29,800 nt of DNA from an uncultured Eubacteriales bacterium (GTDB lineage Bacteria; Bacillota; Clostridia; Oscillospirales; Acutalibacteraceae), in NCBI GenBank assembly GCA_934466515.1, contig CAKSLH010000009.1, positions 1 to 29,800 of the forward strand, given 5' to 3'. Shown one piece after another: positions 7,698-16,022 of this stretch. The position numbers and the translations under genes are program-made. The notes under the pieces are model-generated. The model was not told the DNA's origin and ran no database searches. It saw nothing but the letters and a program-made list of their open reading frames with translations. Position 1 is the stretch's first letter. Each line of letters begins with the position of its first letter.

Positions 7698-9305
7698 ATG
7701 AACGGGAAAATTTTTGCAAGGCGTTCTGTAACTGCCTTCTTTACGGTTATGCTTATGCTGTTAAGCTGTATTATGAGAGTTGCGGTAATAGCGTCCTCGG
7801 ATAAATATAAACAGGCTCAATTAACACAAAGCAGATATAAAATCACGGTCGGCAAAAACAGGGGAAGTATTTATGACAGAAACCGTGTTCTGCTTACTAA
7901 TAATTCCGTTAAAATAATCGCGGCGGTGTCTCCTGTACCCGAAGCGATAACAGCCGTTTCAAAGGCTCTTTCGGGCGAGGAAAAGGAAAGAGTATTAAAC
8001 ATTTTAAAGCAGAAAAAGCCTGCCGTGTGCGAAGTTGAAAAAGAAATTTCGGCAAAAGGGATTAAATGCTTCGCCGTGAGGGAGGATGATAAGGAAAATG
8101 CCTATTTTAAGCATATTATCGGATATACCGATGCGACAGACAGAGGAGTTTCCGGATTACAGATGGCTTATGACGGTATTTTGTTTAATGAGAACGATAC
8201 AAGCGCCGTTTTTTATCTGAACGGAAAAGGGGAACAGCTTTCGGGAATAGAGCCCGAATTTGATAACACCGAAAAAAATTCCGACTGCGTTATCACAACT
8301 CTCGACCTTAATATTCAAAAAGCCGCAATAGAGGCGGCGGAGGAAATAACCCACGGAGCGGTAGTAGTTTGCGGAGCGAAAACGGGAGAAATTTACGCAA
8401 TTTTAAGTAAGCCGGATTTTGACCTTAACGATGTCGCTTCATGCCTTGATAAAACCGATTCTCCGCTTTTAAACCGCGCGCTATCGGCATACAGCGTAGG
8501 CTCTGTATTTAAGCCCTGCGTTGCCGCGGCGGCTTTTTCGGAGAATAAGGAAAATATAATCTATGAATGCGTCGGAAAAGCGAAAATAATCGACAGGGAT
8601 TTTAATTGCCATAAAAGGGACGGCCACGGCGTTATGGATTTAAAGAGCGCGCTTGAAAATTCCTGTAACACTTATTTTTATAACCTCGGACTCAGTGTCG
8701 GAAAGCAGGCGGTTTATAATACCGCCTCTGCTCTTAATTTTGGAAGACCTATAGAAATTGCCGATAATTTTTATACTTCGGGGGGAAGTCTGCCCGATTT
8801 AACCTCGCTTGATAACCCTGCGTTACTTGCCAATTTCAGCATAGGTCAGGGATATTTGTCCTCAAGCCCTGTTAATATGCTCACTTTATACTGCAGTGTT
8901 GCAAACGGCGGAACATACCGGCTTCCGAGACTTGTCAAAAGTACGGTTAAAAACGGAACGGTCAGAGAATTTCCCGTCAGCGCGCCGACGAGAGTTATGT
9001 CAAAGGAAACGGCGGACTTTTTAAAGGAGGCTTTAAAGGCGGTTGTTGAAACAGGAACGGGAACCGCCGCTAAGCCTGAGCTTTGCACCGCCGCAGGAAA
9101 AACCGCAACGGCTCAGACAGGAAGATACAACAATTCGGGTAAGGAGATAAATAACAGCTGGTTTTGCGGATTTTTTCCTTATGAAGAGCCCGAATATGTC
9201 GCGGTGATAATGAGCGAGGGCGGAACGACCTCGCAGACCGCGGGAGCTTTTAAAAAGCTTGCTGATATCATAACAAAATCCGATTATACCGTTTTGCCCG
9301 ATTAA
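7698..9305 (+). CDS. Class B penicillin-binding protein (PBP2/SpoVD-like transpeptidase)
   Basis: Membrane-anchored DD-transpeptidase for peptidoglycan crosslinking in division, elongation or spore cortex; which of these cannot be told. An N-terminal membrane helix covers ~8-32. A short dimerisation domain opens with RGSIYDRN (residues 55-62). The transpeptidase domain follows from ~195. Active-site motifs: S269-V-F-K272 (SxxK), S322-C-N324 (SxN) and K468-T-A in AGKTATAQTG, where KTG is the usual form. FSIGQGYLSSSPVNM is the typical block between the last two. No PASTA domain; 535 aa is on the short side. The ATG immediately follows a T6 tract with AGGGAGG 8-14 bases before it. The next operon begins after the stop. 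Confidence 0.9.
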   Translation: MNGKIFARRSVTAFFTVMLMLLSCIMRVAVIASSDKYKQAQLTQSRYKITVGKNRGSIYDRNRVLLTNNSVKIIAAVSPVPEAITAVSKALSGEEKERVLNILKQKKPAVCEVEKEISAKGIKCFAVREDDKENAYFKHIIGYTDATDRGVSGLQMAYDGILFNENDTSAVFYLNGKGEQLSGIEPEFDNTEKNSDCVITTLDLNIQKAAIEAAEEITHGAVVVCGAKTGEIYAILSKPDFDLNDVASCLDKTDSPLLNRALSAYSVGSVFKPCVAAAAFSENKENIIYECVGKAKIIDRDFNCHKRDGHGVMDLKSALENSCNTYFYNLGLSVGKQAVYNTASALNFGRPIEIADNFYTSGGSLPDLTSLDNPALLANFSIGQGYLSSSPVNMLTLYCSVANGGTYRLPRLVKSTVKNGTVREFPVSAPTRVMSKETADFLKEALKAVVETGTGTAAKPELCTAAGKTATAQTGRYNNSGKEINNSWFCGFFPYEEPEYVAVIMSEGGTTSQTAGAFKKLADIITKSDYTVLPD

Positions 9306-9332
9306 AAAGTATATTTTATCTCTGTAGGGCAC

Positions 9333-9362
9333 TTGACAAGTATATATGAATGGTTGTATAAT
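9333..9362 (+). promoter_or_regulatory. Sigma-A promoter of the citrate operon
   Basis: Consensus TTGACA (9333-9338), 18-base spacer, consensus TATAAT (9357-9362). It precedes the citrate synthase ATG by about 57 bases and overlaps the 3' flank of the PBP gene. An imperfect palindrome covers the -10. Confidence 0.88.
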
Positions 9363-9379
9363 TGTATACATCAATTCAT
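9346..9379. promoter_or_regulatory. Probable GntR operator over the -10 box
   Basis: A 34-bp imperfect dyad centred between 9362 and 9363: outer arms ATGAAT/ATTCAT and inner arms TGTATA/TATACA. A separate core TGTATACA sits at 9363-9370 and contains the GTATAC type of centre seen in many FadR/FCD-class GntR operators. The operon's third element is such a regulator gene, so autoregulation is the natural reading. Confidence 0.6.
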
Positions 9380-9381
9380 AC

Positions 9382-9402
9382 AGCCGATTTAATCGGCTTT
9401 TT
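9382..9402 (+). promoter_or_regulatory. Leader hairpin with T tract in citrate operon 5' UTR
   Basis: AGCCGAT (9382-9388) and ATCGGCT (9392-9398) form a 7-bp stem with a TTA loop, followed by five Ts. It lies between the promoter and the Shine-Dalgarno ACGGAG of the first gene. It may be a leader attenuator, or the terminator of the PBP gene retained downstream of a newer promoter. Confidence 0.5.
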
Positions 9403-9418
9403 AAGGACGGAGAATTTT

Positions 9419-10795
9419 ATGCTTGAAATTTCGGATAAAACAAACCTGCTTGAGCAGGATACATATAAATATTCCCTGCAGGATGTTAAGGACCCTAATC
9501 TTTACCGTGATTTTTACAGCTATGACGATGTTCCGAGGATTGCCTTTAACCACAGAAGAGTTCCTCTCGGAATGCCTAAGGATATATGGATAACCGATAC
9601 ATCTCTCAGAGACGGTCAGCAGTCGGTTGAGCCGTATTCGGTAGAACAGATAGTCGAGCTTTATAAGTTTATGTCAAGGCTCGGCGGACCCTACGGAATT
9701 ATAAGACAGACCGAATTTTTTGTCTACAGCAAAAAGGACAGAAAGGCTATTGAAAAATGTCAGGAATTAGGTCTTAAATTCCCTGAAATTACAACTTGGA
9801 TAAGAGCTAATAAAGAGGATTTCAAGCTTGTAAAGGACTTAGGAATCAGAGAAACGGGAATATTGGTTTCCTGCAGCGATTATCATATCTTTAAAAAGCT
9901 TAAAATGTCGAGAAAACAGGCAATGGATATGTATCTTGCGTCGGTCGCTCAGGCATTTGAAGCAGGGGTTATGCCCAGATGCCACCTTGAGGATATCACA
10001 AGAGCCGATTTTTACGGCTTTGTCGTTCCGTTTGTAAACGAGCTTATGAAAATGTCGAGAGACGCGGGAATCCCCGTAAGAATAAGAGCCTGCGACACTA
10101 TGGGTTACGGCGTGCCTTACCCCGAGGTTGCACTGCCGAGAAGTGTTCCGGGGATTATATACGGCTTGCAGCATTATTCCGATGTTACAAGCGATATGCT
10201 TGAATGGCACGGTCATAACGATTTCTATAAGGCTGTTGCTAACGCGTCGACCGCTTGGCTTTACGGCGCTTCGGGTGTTAACTGCTCATTGCTCGGAATA
10301 GGAGAAAGAACGGGCAATATTCCTCTTGAAGCTATGGTTATGGAATATGCGTCGCTCAGAGGCTCTTTTGACGGAATGGATCCGACGGTAATTACCGAAA
10401 TCGCGGACTATTTCAAGAAAGAAATCGGATATAAAATTCCTCCGATGACACCCTTTGTAGGAAAGAATTTCAATGTCACAAGAGCGGGAATTCACGCCGA
10501 CGGACTTATGAAGGACGAGGAAATTTACAATATTTTTAATACGGGCAAGATTTTAAACCGACCCGTTTCCGTGCTTATAGGAAAGGCTTCGGGGCTTGCC
10601 GGAATCGCTTATTGGATAAATCAGAATTACGGTCTTGAGGGCGATGAAAAGGTTTCAAAGCAGAGCGGCGAGGTTATAGGGCTTAAGGCTCTAATCGACA
10701 AGGAATATGAGGACGGCAGACAGACAACCCTTTCTACTGCCGAGCTTGAAGAAATGCTTGAAAAAGTATCAAACGGAAAATTTAAAAGGCTTTGA
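9419..10795 (+). CDS. Probable Re-citrate synthase (DRE-TIM metallolyase family)
   Basis: Likely condenses acetyl-CoA with oxaloacetate to citrate with Re stereochemistry, as the isopropylmalate synthase-like enzyme of Clostridium kluyveri does. The HMGL-like TIM barrel is clear: TDTSLRDGQQS with Arg64/Asp65 (catalytic Arg and metal ligand), RCHLEDITRADFYG at ~187-200, RIRACDTMGYG, and HGHNDF with His264/His266 as metal ligands, then GIGERTGN. No C-terminal leucine-regulatory domain is apparent; 458 aa. The frame extends upstream, but ATG 9419 follows ACGGAG at 6 bases. Aconitase and isocitrate dehydrogenase downstream argue for citrate rather than homocitrate or isopropylmalate. Automated labels for this family vary (homocitrate or isopropylmalate synthase). 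Family certain, substrate inferred. Confidence 0.8.
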   Translation: MLEISDKTNLLEQDTYKYSLQDVKDPNLYRDFYSYDDVPRIAFNHRRVPLGMPKDIWITDTSLRDGQQSVEPYSVEQIVELYKFMSRLGGPYGIIRQTEFFVYSKKDRKAIEKCQELGLKFPEITTWIRANKEDFKLVKDLGIRETGILVSCSDYHIFKKLKMSRKQAMDMYLASVAQAFEAGVMPRCHLEDITRADFYGFVVPFVNELMKMSRDAGIPVRIRACDTMGYGVPYPEVALPRSVPGIIYGLQHYSDVTSDMLEWHGHNDFYKAVANASTAWLYGASGVNCSLLGIGERTGNIPLEAMVMEYASLRGSFDGMDPTVITEIADYFKKEIGYKIPPMTPFVGKNFNVTRAGIHADGLMKDEEIYNIFNTGKILNRPVSVLIGKASGLAGIAYWINQNYGLEGDEKVSKQSGEVIGLKALIDKEYEDGRQTTLSTAELEEMLEKVSNGKFKRL

Positions 10796-10806
10796 GGTGG
10801 AAAATA

Positions 10807-11463
10807 ATGTTAGAGCATAAAACCGTATCGCTTGCCGATCAGGTGTTTGACAGACTTGAATCGGAAATTTTAAGCGGAAAATTCCAAAGAGGTGAGATTC
10901 TCACAGAAAGCAGGCTTTGCGCGGAGCTTGGAGTCAGCCGCACCCCGATAAGAGAGGCTTTAAGAAGGCTGAGCCAAGAGCATCTTATTGAGGAGACCGC
11001 AAAGGGCTCGCTTGTAACGGGTATCACTGAAAAGGATATTTCGGATATTTATAAGATAAGAATAAAAATCGAGGGCATGGCGGCTTATGATGCGGCGCTT
11101 AACGCAACCTCCGAGCAGATAAAGGCTATTCATGACGCGGTTGATCTGCAGGAATTCTATAATACAAAGCATGACGCCGACCATATAAGATTTATGGACA
11201 GCAAATTTCATGACGCGGTTTATAAGGCAAGCTCAAGCCCTGTTTACTTTGATGTTCTTATGCCGCTTCTTAAAAAGGCGCAGAAATACCGCCGCGCTTC
11301 TGTTGAAAGCAATTCAAGAGCCGACGCGTCGGTTAAAGAGCACCGCGATATTTGCAGGGCTATTGAGGATCATGACGCAAAAAGGGCGGCTGAGCTTACG
11401 GTAAAGCATGTTGAAAACGCATATAAACATATTGCAGAGAATTTCAAGGGAGGAAATAACTGA
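10807..11463 (+). CDS. GntR family regulator, FadR/FCD subfamily
   Basis: Transcription factor with an N-terminal winged helix (residues ~5-70: LADQVFDRLESEILSG, GVSRTPIREALRRLSQEHLI, the GntR recognition helix region) and an all-helical C-terminal FCD ligand domain. The latter shows D/H-rich positions (RFMDSKFHDAV, VKEHRDICRAIEDHDAKRA, TVKHVENAY) that bind a metal and a carboxylate ligand in the subfamily. The frame opens at TTG 10792, but GAGGTGG lies 6 bases before ATG 10807. Its stop overlaps the aconitase start as TGATG. Location inside the citrate operon suggests it senses citrate, 2-oxoglutarate or a relative and controls its own promoter. Confidence 0.9.
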   Translation: MLEHKTVSLADQVFDRLESEILSGKFQRGEILTESRLCAELGVSRTPIREALRRLSQEHLIEETAKGSLVTGITEKDISDIYKIRIKIEGMAAYDAALNATSEQIKAIHDAVDLQEFYNTKHDADHIRFMDSKFHDAVYKASSSPVYFDVLMPLLKKAQKYRRASVESNSRADASVKEHRDICRAIEDHDAKRAAELTVKHVENAYKHIAENFKGGNN

Positions 11464-13391
11464 TGGGTTACACAATTGCAGAAAAAATAATAAAGGCGCA
11501 CCTTGTAAGCGGAGAAATGAAGCAGGGAAATGAAATCGCCCTTAAAATCGACCAGACCTTAACACAGGATGCAACAGGCACTATGGCTTATCTTGAATTT
11601 GAGACCATGGGACTTGACCGTGTTAAAACCGAAAAAAGCCTTGCTTATATCGACCATAACACTTTGCAGTCGGGCTTTGAAAATGCGGACGATCACCGCT
11701 ATATCCAGTCCGTCGCAAAAAAACACGGAATTTATTTTTCCCGCCCCGGAAACGGAATCTGCCATCAGGTTCATCTTGAAAGATTTTCCCGTCCCGGCAA
11801 AACCCTTATCGGTTCTGACAGCCATACTCCGACAGGCGGCGGAATCGGAATGCTCGCAATGGGAGCAGGCGGACTTGATGTAGCCGTTGCAATGGGCGGC
11901 GGCGCATATTACATAACAATGCCTAAAATGTATAAGGTTAATTTAACAGGCAGATTAAAGCCGTTTGTAAGCGCTAAGGATGTAAGCCTTGAAATATTAA
12001 GAATTCTGTCTGTTAAAGGCGGAGTAGGAGCAATAATCGAATGGGGAGGCGAGGGAGTTAAGACCCTTTCGGTTCCCGAGCGCGCTACTATAACGAATAT
12101 GGGAACGGAGCTTGGGGCTACCACATCTATTTTCCCGTCCGACGAAATCACCCGCGAATTTTTAAGAGCGCAGGGCAGAGAGGGCGATTATATTCCGCTT
12201 GAAAGCGACAGCGACGCTCACTATGATAAAATTATAGATATAAATATGAGCGAGCTTGAACCCCTTATCGCCTGTCCGCATTCTCCCGATAATGTCGTAA
12301 CAGTAGCCTCTTTAAAGGGCACTAAGGTCGATCAGGTATGTATAGGAAGCTGTACGAATTCTTCGCTTCTTGATATGCTTAAAGTCGCGGCGCTTTTAAA
12401 GGGAAAGAAAATAAATGAAAATGTTTCTCTTTCGGTTTCTCCGGGGTCCAGACAGGTGCTTACAATGCTTTCAAAATGCGGTGCGCTTTCGGATATTCTT
12501 CTTTCGGGCGCAAGACTTTTGGAGTGCGCATGCGGTCCGTGTATAGGAATGGGCTTTTCGCCGAATTCGAAGGGTGTAAGCCTCAGAACCTTTAACAGAA
12601 ATTTCTTAGGCAGAAGCGGAACTGCGGACGCAGGAGTTTATCTCGTTTCTCCCGAAACCGCTGTTGCGGCGGCTTTAACGGGCGAGATAACCGACCCGAG
12701 ACTGTTAGGCGAAATGCCTGAGATTAAAATGCCTGAGGAATTCGATGTTGACGACAGCGCGGTTTTAAATCCCGCTCCTATTGCCGAAGAGGATAAGGTT
12801 GAGATTTTAAGAGGACCGAATATCAAGCCGTTCCCCGAATCGAAGCCTCAAAGCGATACTCTTTGCGCTAAGGTTTCCTTAAAGGTCGGCGATAATATAA
12901 CAACAGACCATATTATGCCTGCAGGCGCTAAAATTCTTCCCTACAGGTCAAATATTCCCCATCTTTCGCAGTTCTGCTTTGCGGTTTGCGATAAGGAATT
13001 CCCCGAGCGCGCAAAAAGTCTCGGAGAAAGCATAATCGTAGGCGGCTCTAATTACGGACAGGGCTCTTCAAGAGAGCATGCGGCTTTGGTGCCGATGTAT
13101 CTCGGAGTAAGAGCGGTTATAACAAAAAGCTTTGCGAGAATTCATGCCGCAAACCTTATAAATGCGGGAATTATGCCTCTGACATTCGTAAACCCCGAGG
13201 ATTATGATAAAATAAACGAGGGCGACGAGCTTTGCCTTGAAAATGTTTTTGAGGGAATGGACGAGGGAAGCTTAATTTTAAAGGATATGACAAACGGTGT
13301 TAAAATCGCGCTTTCCTGCGGATTTACACAAAGGCAGAAGGATATTTTAAAGGCCGGCGGTTTGCTTGCTTTTACAAAAGAGGGTAAATAA
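11463..13391 (+). CDS. Aconitate hydratase, single-chain clostridial type
   Basis: Isomerises citrate to isocitrate with a [4Fe-4S] cluster. Ligand cysteines are visible: Cys297 in GSCTNSS and Cys357/Cys360 in CACGPCIGMG. Substrate-binding blocks include SDSHTPTGGG (~118-127) and, in the C-terminal swivel domain, GGSNYGQGSSREHAAL. At 642 aa it is shorter than AcnA (~890 aa) and matches the short bacterial aconitase related to isopropylmalate isomerase. GGGAGG lies 8 bases before the ATG, which shares its A with the TGA of the GntR gene. The next gene starts on the base after its stop. Context with citrate synthase and isocitrate dehydrogenase favours aconitase over homoaconitase or isopropylmalate isomerase. 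Confidence 0.93.
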   Translation: MGYTIAEKIIKAHLVSGEMKQGNEIALKIDQTLTQDATGTMAYLEFETMGLDRVKTEKSLAYIDHNTLQSGFENADDHRYIQSVAKKHGIYFSRPGNGICHQVHLERFSRPGKTLIGSDSHTPTGGGIGMLAMGAGGLDVAVAMGGGAYYITMPKMYKVNLTGRLKPFVSAKDVSLEILRILSVKGGVGAIIEWGGEGVKTLSVPERATITNMGTELGATTSIFPSDEITREFLRAQGREGDYIPLESDSDAHYDKIIDINMSELEPLIACPHSPDNVVTVASLKGTKVDQVCIGSCTNSSLLDMLKVAALLKGKKINENVSLSVSPGSRQVLTMLSKCGALSDILLSGARLLECACGPCIGMGFSPNSKGVSLRTFNRNFLGRSGTADAGVYLVSPETAVAAALTGEITDPRLLGEMPEIKMPEEFDVDDSAVLNPAPIAEEDKVEILRGPNIKPFPESKPQSDTLCAKVSLKVGDNITTDHIMPAGAKILPYRSNIPHLSQFCFAVCDKEFPERAKSLGESIIVGGSNYGQGSSREHAALVPMYLGVRAVITKSFARIHAANLINAGIMPLTFVNPEDYDKINEGDELCLENVFEGMDEGSLILKDMTNGVKIALSCGFTQRQKDILKAGGLLAFTKEGK

Positions 13392-14543
13392 ATGCAAAAT
13401 TATATAGACAGCGCCGTAGAACAGTTCAGACAGCTTTTAACAGAGCAGATAGCAAGAGAAAAGAAAATGGAGCAGGAGAGCGGAGCTACCGATTTTTCCG
13501 CTCTTGATAAAATCGTTATCGGTCTTTGCGGCGGAGACGGAATAGGTCCTGTTATTTCAAAGCAGGCAAAGCGTGTTCTTGAATTCTTGCTTAGAAATGA
13601 AATTGAATCGGGAAAAATCGAGCTTAAAGAGATCGAGGGCCTTACAATCGAAAACAGAATAGCAAAAAATAAGGCTATCCCTGATGATGTTTTAGAAGAA
13701 ATCAAAAAATGCAATGTTATTTTAAAGGGACCGACAACAACCCTTAAGGGCGGTAATTTGGAAAGCGCAAATGTCGCTATGAGAAGAGAGCTTGACTTAT
13801 ATGCGAATGTCCGCCCCGTAAGAGTGCCCGATGAAAATATCGACTGGACATTTTTCAGGGAAAACACTGAGGGAGAATATGTTCTCGGCAGCCGCGGAGT
13901 CGAAATCCCCGATACCCTCGCTTTCGATTTTAAGGTTACGACAAAATCGGGAACCGAGAGAATAGCAAGAGCGGCTTTTGAGTATGCGAAAAATAACGGA
14001 AAGAAAAATGTCGCAATTGTAACAAAGGCAAATATCATGAAAAAGACCGACGGAAGCTTTTCTGAGATTGCCCATAAGGTTGCAAAGGATTATCCCGATA
14101 TCCTAGCCGAGGACTGGTATATTGATATTATGACCGCAAATCTTGTCAATAAGGATATAAGGTCGAATTTTCAGGTGTTCTTGCTTCCTAATCTTTACGG
14201 CGATATCATCACCGATGAGGCGGCTCAGATTCAGGGCGGCGTCGGCACGGCAGGCAGCGCTAATATAGGCGATAAGTACGCAATGTTTGAGGCGGTTCAC
14301 GGAAGCGCGCCGAGGCTTATCGAGCAGGGCCTCGGCGACAGAGCAAACCCGACAAGTCTTTTTAAGGCGGCGGAAATGCTGCTTAGACATATCGGGCTTA
14401 TCGGCAAAGCCGATATTCTTGATAATGCGCTCAGCATCTGCACAGAGATTGAAAAAAAGGTCATTGCGGACGGTACGGCGCAGGGCGCAACAGCCGAAGA
14501 ATTCAGCGATTATGTCATTTCGGTAATTGAAAAAATATCATAA
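13392..14543 (+). CDS. Isocitrate dehydrogenase (isocitrate/isopropylmalate family)
   Basis: Oxidative decarboxylation of isocitrate to 2-oxoglutarate. The substrate pocket has the isocitrate-type S125-x-N127-x3-R131 (ESANVAMRRELDLY) matching E. coli Icd Ser113/Asn115/Arg119, plus Arg141 in NVRPVR and RENTEGEY at ~156-163. NLYGDIITDEAAQ supplies the metal-binding aspartates. GSANIGDKYAMFEAVHGSAP begins the cofactor loop, followed by R-L where NADP enzymes have K-Y and NAD enzymes often D-I, so cofactor choice is unclear. About 35 extra N-terminal residues precede the Rossmann-like strand. AGAGGG is 7 bases before the ATG, which abuts the aconitase stop. Last gene of the operon; 383 aa. Confidence 0.9.
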   Translation: MQNYIDSAVEQFRQLLTEQIAREKKMEQESGATDFSALDKIVIGLCGGDGIGPVISKQAKRVLEFLLRNEIESGKIELKEIEGLTIENRIAKNKAIPDDVLEEIKKCNVILKGPTTTLKGGNLESANVAMRRELDLYANVRPVRVPDENIDWTFFRENTEGEYVLGSRGVEIPDTLAFDFKVTTKSGTERIARAAFEYAKNNGKKNVAIVTKANIMKKTDGSFSEIAHKVAKDYPDILAEDWYIDIMTANLVNKDIRSNFQVFLLPNLYGDIITDEAAQIQGGVGTAGSANIGDKYAMFEAVHGSAPRLIEQGLGDRANPTSLFKAAEMLLRHIGLIGKADILDNALSICTEIEKKVIADGTAQGATAEEFSDYVISVIEKIS

Positions 14544-14544
14544 T

Positions 14545-14589
14545 AAAAAAGTAACAGAGAGTGTTTTTCACATTCTCTGTTACTTTTTT
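14545..14589. terminator. Bidirectional terminator between icd and GT2 genes
   Basis: A 15-bp stem (arms near 14549-14563 and 14571-14585, one G-U pair, loop TTTTTCA), with A-runs on the left and T-runs on the right, sits between two convergent stops at 14543 and 14588. It can end transcripts from both strands. Confidence 0.88.
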
Positions 14590-16015
14590 ATCTGTTTGAA
14601 ATCTGGTCGATATTTATCGCCGCATTATGCGGAATAGGCTTCCACTCAACCTTTGAAAATAAAGCTATTACCATTGAAATCTTTCCTATTATATCGAAAA
14701 TCGGAAATGTTATGCAATACCATATTTTTTTATACCATATAATCGGCATAATCCTTTTATGCTCAACTATAAATATGTAAATTGCGGTTACGATTCCCTT
14801 TATATATGAATCAAGCGTCCATGAAAGCATAAAAAGGAATAAAACGCCTATCATACATGATTTCGGCAGTCCGTGGAGACTTACACCGATACTTTTAAGA
14901 AAATGGGCTAAAAATCTCGGCGCATACATATAGGTTATAAATAATTGCGCATGCAAAATCAAAATTGTCCTTAGAATTAAAAGAGAAATCTTTTTAAAAA
15001 ACAAAAAAATAGGTCGCGGATAAATTATCATCAGCATATCAAAGCTCATAAAACGAAGCCTTATATTATTTAAAAGCCTTTTAATCGGCGTAAGGTTTTT
15101 CTTTTCCTCTTCCGTAAGACAGGCTTCTGCGTTTTTCTCGGTGTGAAAAATATGGATAAAAAGCTTTCCGCCCGATTCTGCGAATGCCTGCAAATGACCC
15201 TTAGCCCATCTTATTCTCTGCCTTAGCGCAACCCTAAGATTTACAGGCTGTTCGTCATAGAATATCGCGTTATTGTTATAGGAAATTTTATAGCCCTTAA
15301 CAACCGCGTCCGCACAAAAGGCTCTGTCCTCTGTAAGCGAGGTGTAATTCCAGCCGTTTTCTATAAGCTCGTTTGAAAATAGAAATCCCGTTCCCTGAAT
15401 TCTTGTCGCAAGTCTGAAAAGGGATTTTGCCCTATGCTCGTTTCTTATCGTCCTAAGCCAGTGTATTCCGTAGGAAGCGGCTATCCAGTTATCGCTGAAA
15501 TTTTTAGTGTTTCTGTATGAGGTGACGATTTTTTCGCCCGCGTCAAAAGAATCGTTCATCCTAGAAACATAGTCGGATTTTAAAAGATTATCCGCGTCAA
15601 AAATCATATAAGCCTCATAGGACTTAACGCCGATATCCCTGTCTATACATTTTACAAGATACTGTAAGGCAAAGCCCTTTGTTCGGTGCTCGGTATCCGT
15701 TCTCTCATAGACATTGGCGCCCAGCCTTCTTGCAACCTCGGCGGTATCGTCCGTACAGTTATCGGCAACAACAAAAATATCAAGCAGCTCTTTCGGATAA
15801 TCCTGCTTTCTTATGCTGTCGATCAAATTCCCTATAACCGCGCTTTCGTTTCTCGCGGCTATAAGAATTGCGTATTTATGTTTTTCGGCGGCTTTTTTGA
15901 ATTTTCGGGTGGCAACAAGACCTGTAAGCTTAAAAATCATTTTATAAAGCAAAAGCTTTGAAACAAAGCCCGAGACAAGTTTTATCAGCCTGACCGCTAA
16001 TCTTATAATATTCAT
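14588..16015 (-). CDS. Membrane glycosyltransferase family 2, processive type
   Basis: GT-A fold glycosyltransferase for an extracellular or cell-surface polysaccharide; the sugar is unknown. Seen: a hydrophobic N-terminus (~8-35), LIAARNESAV and VVADNCTDDT in the nucleotide-binding fold, the DxD at FDADN (D140/D142), LTED at ~227-230, and Q266-x-x-RW (RQRIRWAKG), the combination found in cellulose/hyaluronan synthase-like and related GT2 enzymes. Several membrane helices follow from ~330 to 465. No Shine-Dalgarno precedes the ATG at 16015, and a -10 box ends 7 bases before it. It stands alone, between the citrate-operon terminator and the divergent rpsU promoter. Confidence 0.88.
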   Translation of the reverse strand: MNIIRLAVRLIKLVSGFVSKLLLYKMIFKLTGLVATRKFKKAAEKHKYAILIAARNESAVIGNLIDSIRKQDYPKELLDIFVVADNCTDDTAEVARRLGANVYERTDTEHRTKGFALQYLVKCIDRDIGVKSYEAYMIFDADNLLKSDYVSRMNDSFDAGEKIVTSYRNTKNFSDNWIAASYGIHWLRTIRNEHRAKSLFRLATRIQGTGFLFSNELIENGWNYTSLTEDRAFCADAVVKGYKISYNNNAIFYDEQPVNLRVALRQRIRWAKGHLQAFAESGGKLFIHIFHTEKNAEACLTEEEKKNLTPIKRLLNNIRLRFMSFDMLMIIYPRPIFLFFKKISLLILRTILILHAQLFITYMYAPRFLAHFLKSIGVSLHGLPKSCMIGVLFLFMLSWTLDSYIKGIVTAIYIFIVEHKRIMPIIWYKKIWYCITFPIFDIIGKISMVIALFSKVEWKPIPHNAAINIDQISNR

Positions 16016-16022
16016 AAGTTAC

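Noticed and set aside
13400..14038. 212-codon minus-strand frame opposite the isocitrate dehydrogenase gene
   Set aside because: Shadow of a well-supported gene; Ser/Phe-rich low-quality translation without motifs.
13392..14543. Reading the dehydrogenase as isopropylmalate or homoisocitrate dehydrogenase, and the operon as leucine or lysine synthesis
   Set aside because: The S-x-N-x3-R pocket is the isocitrate type, there is no small leuD-like subunit, and the aconitase is single-chain.
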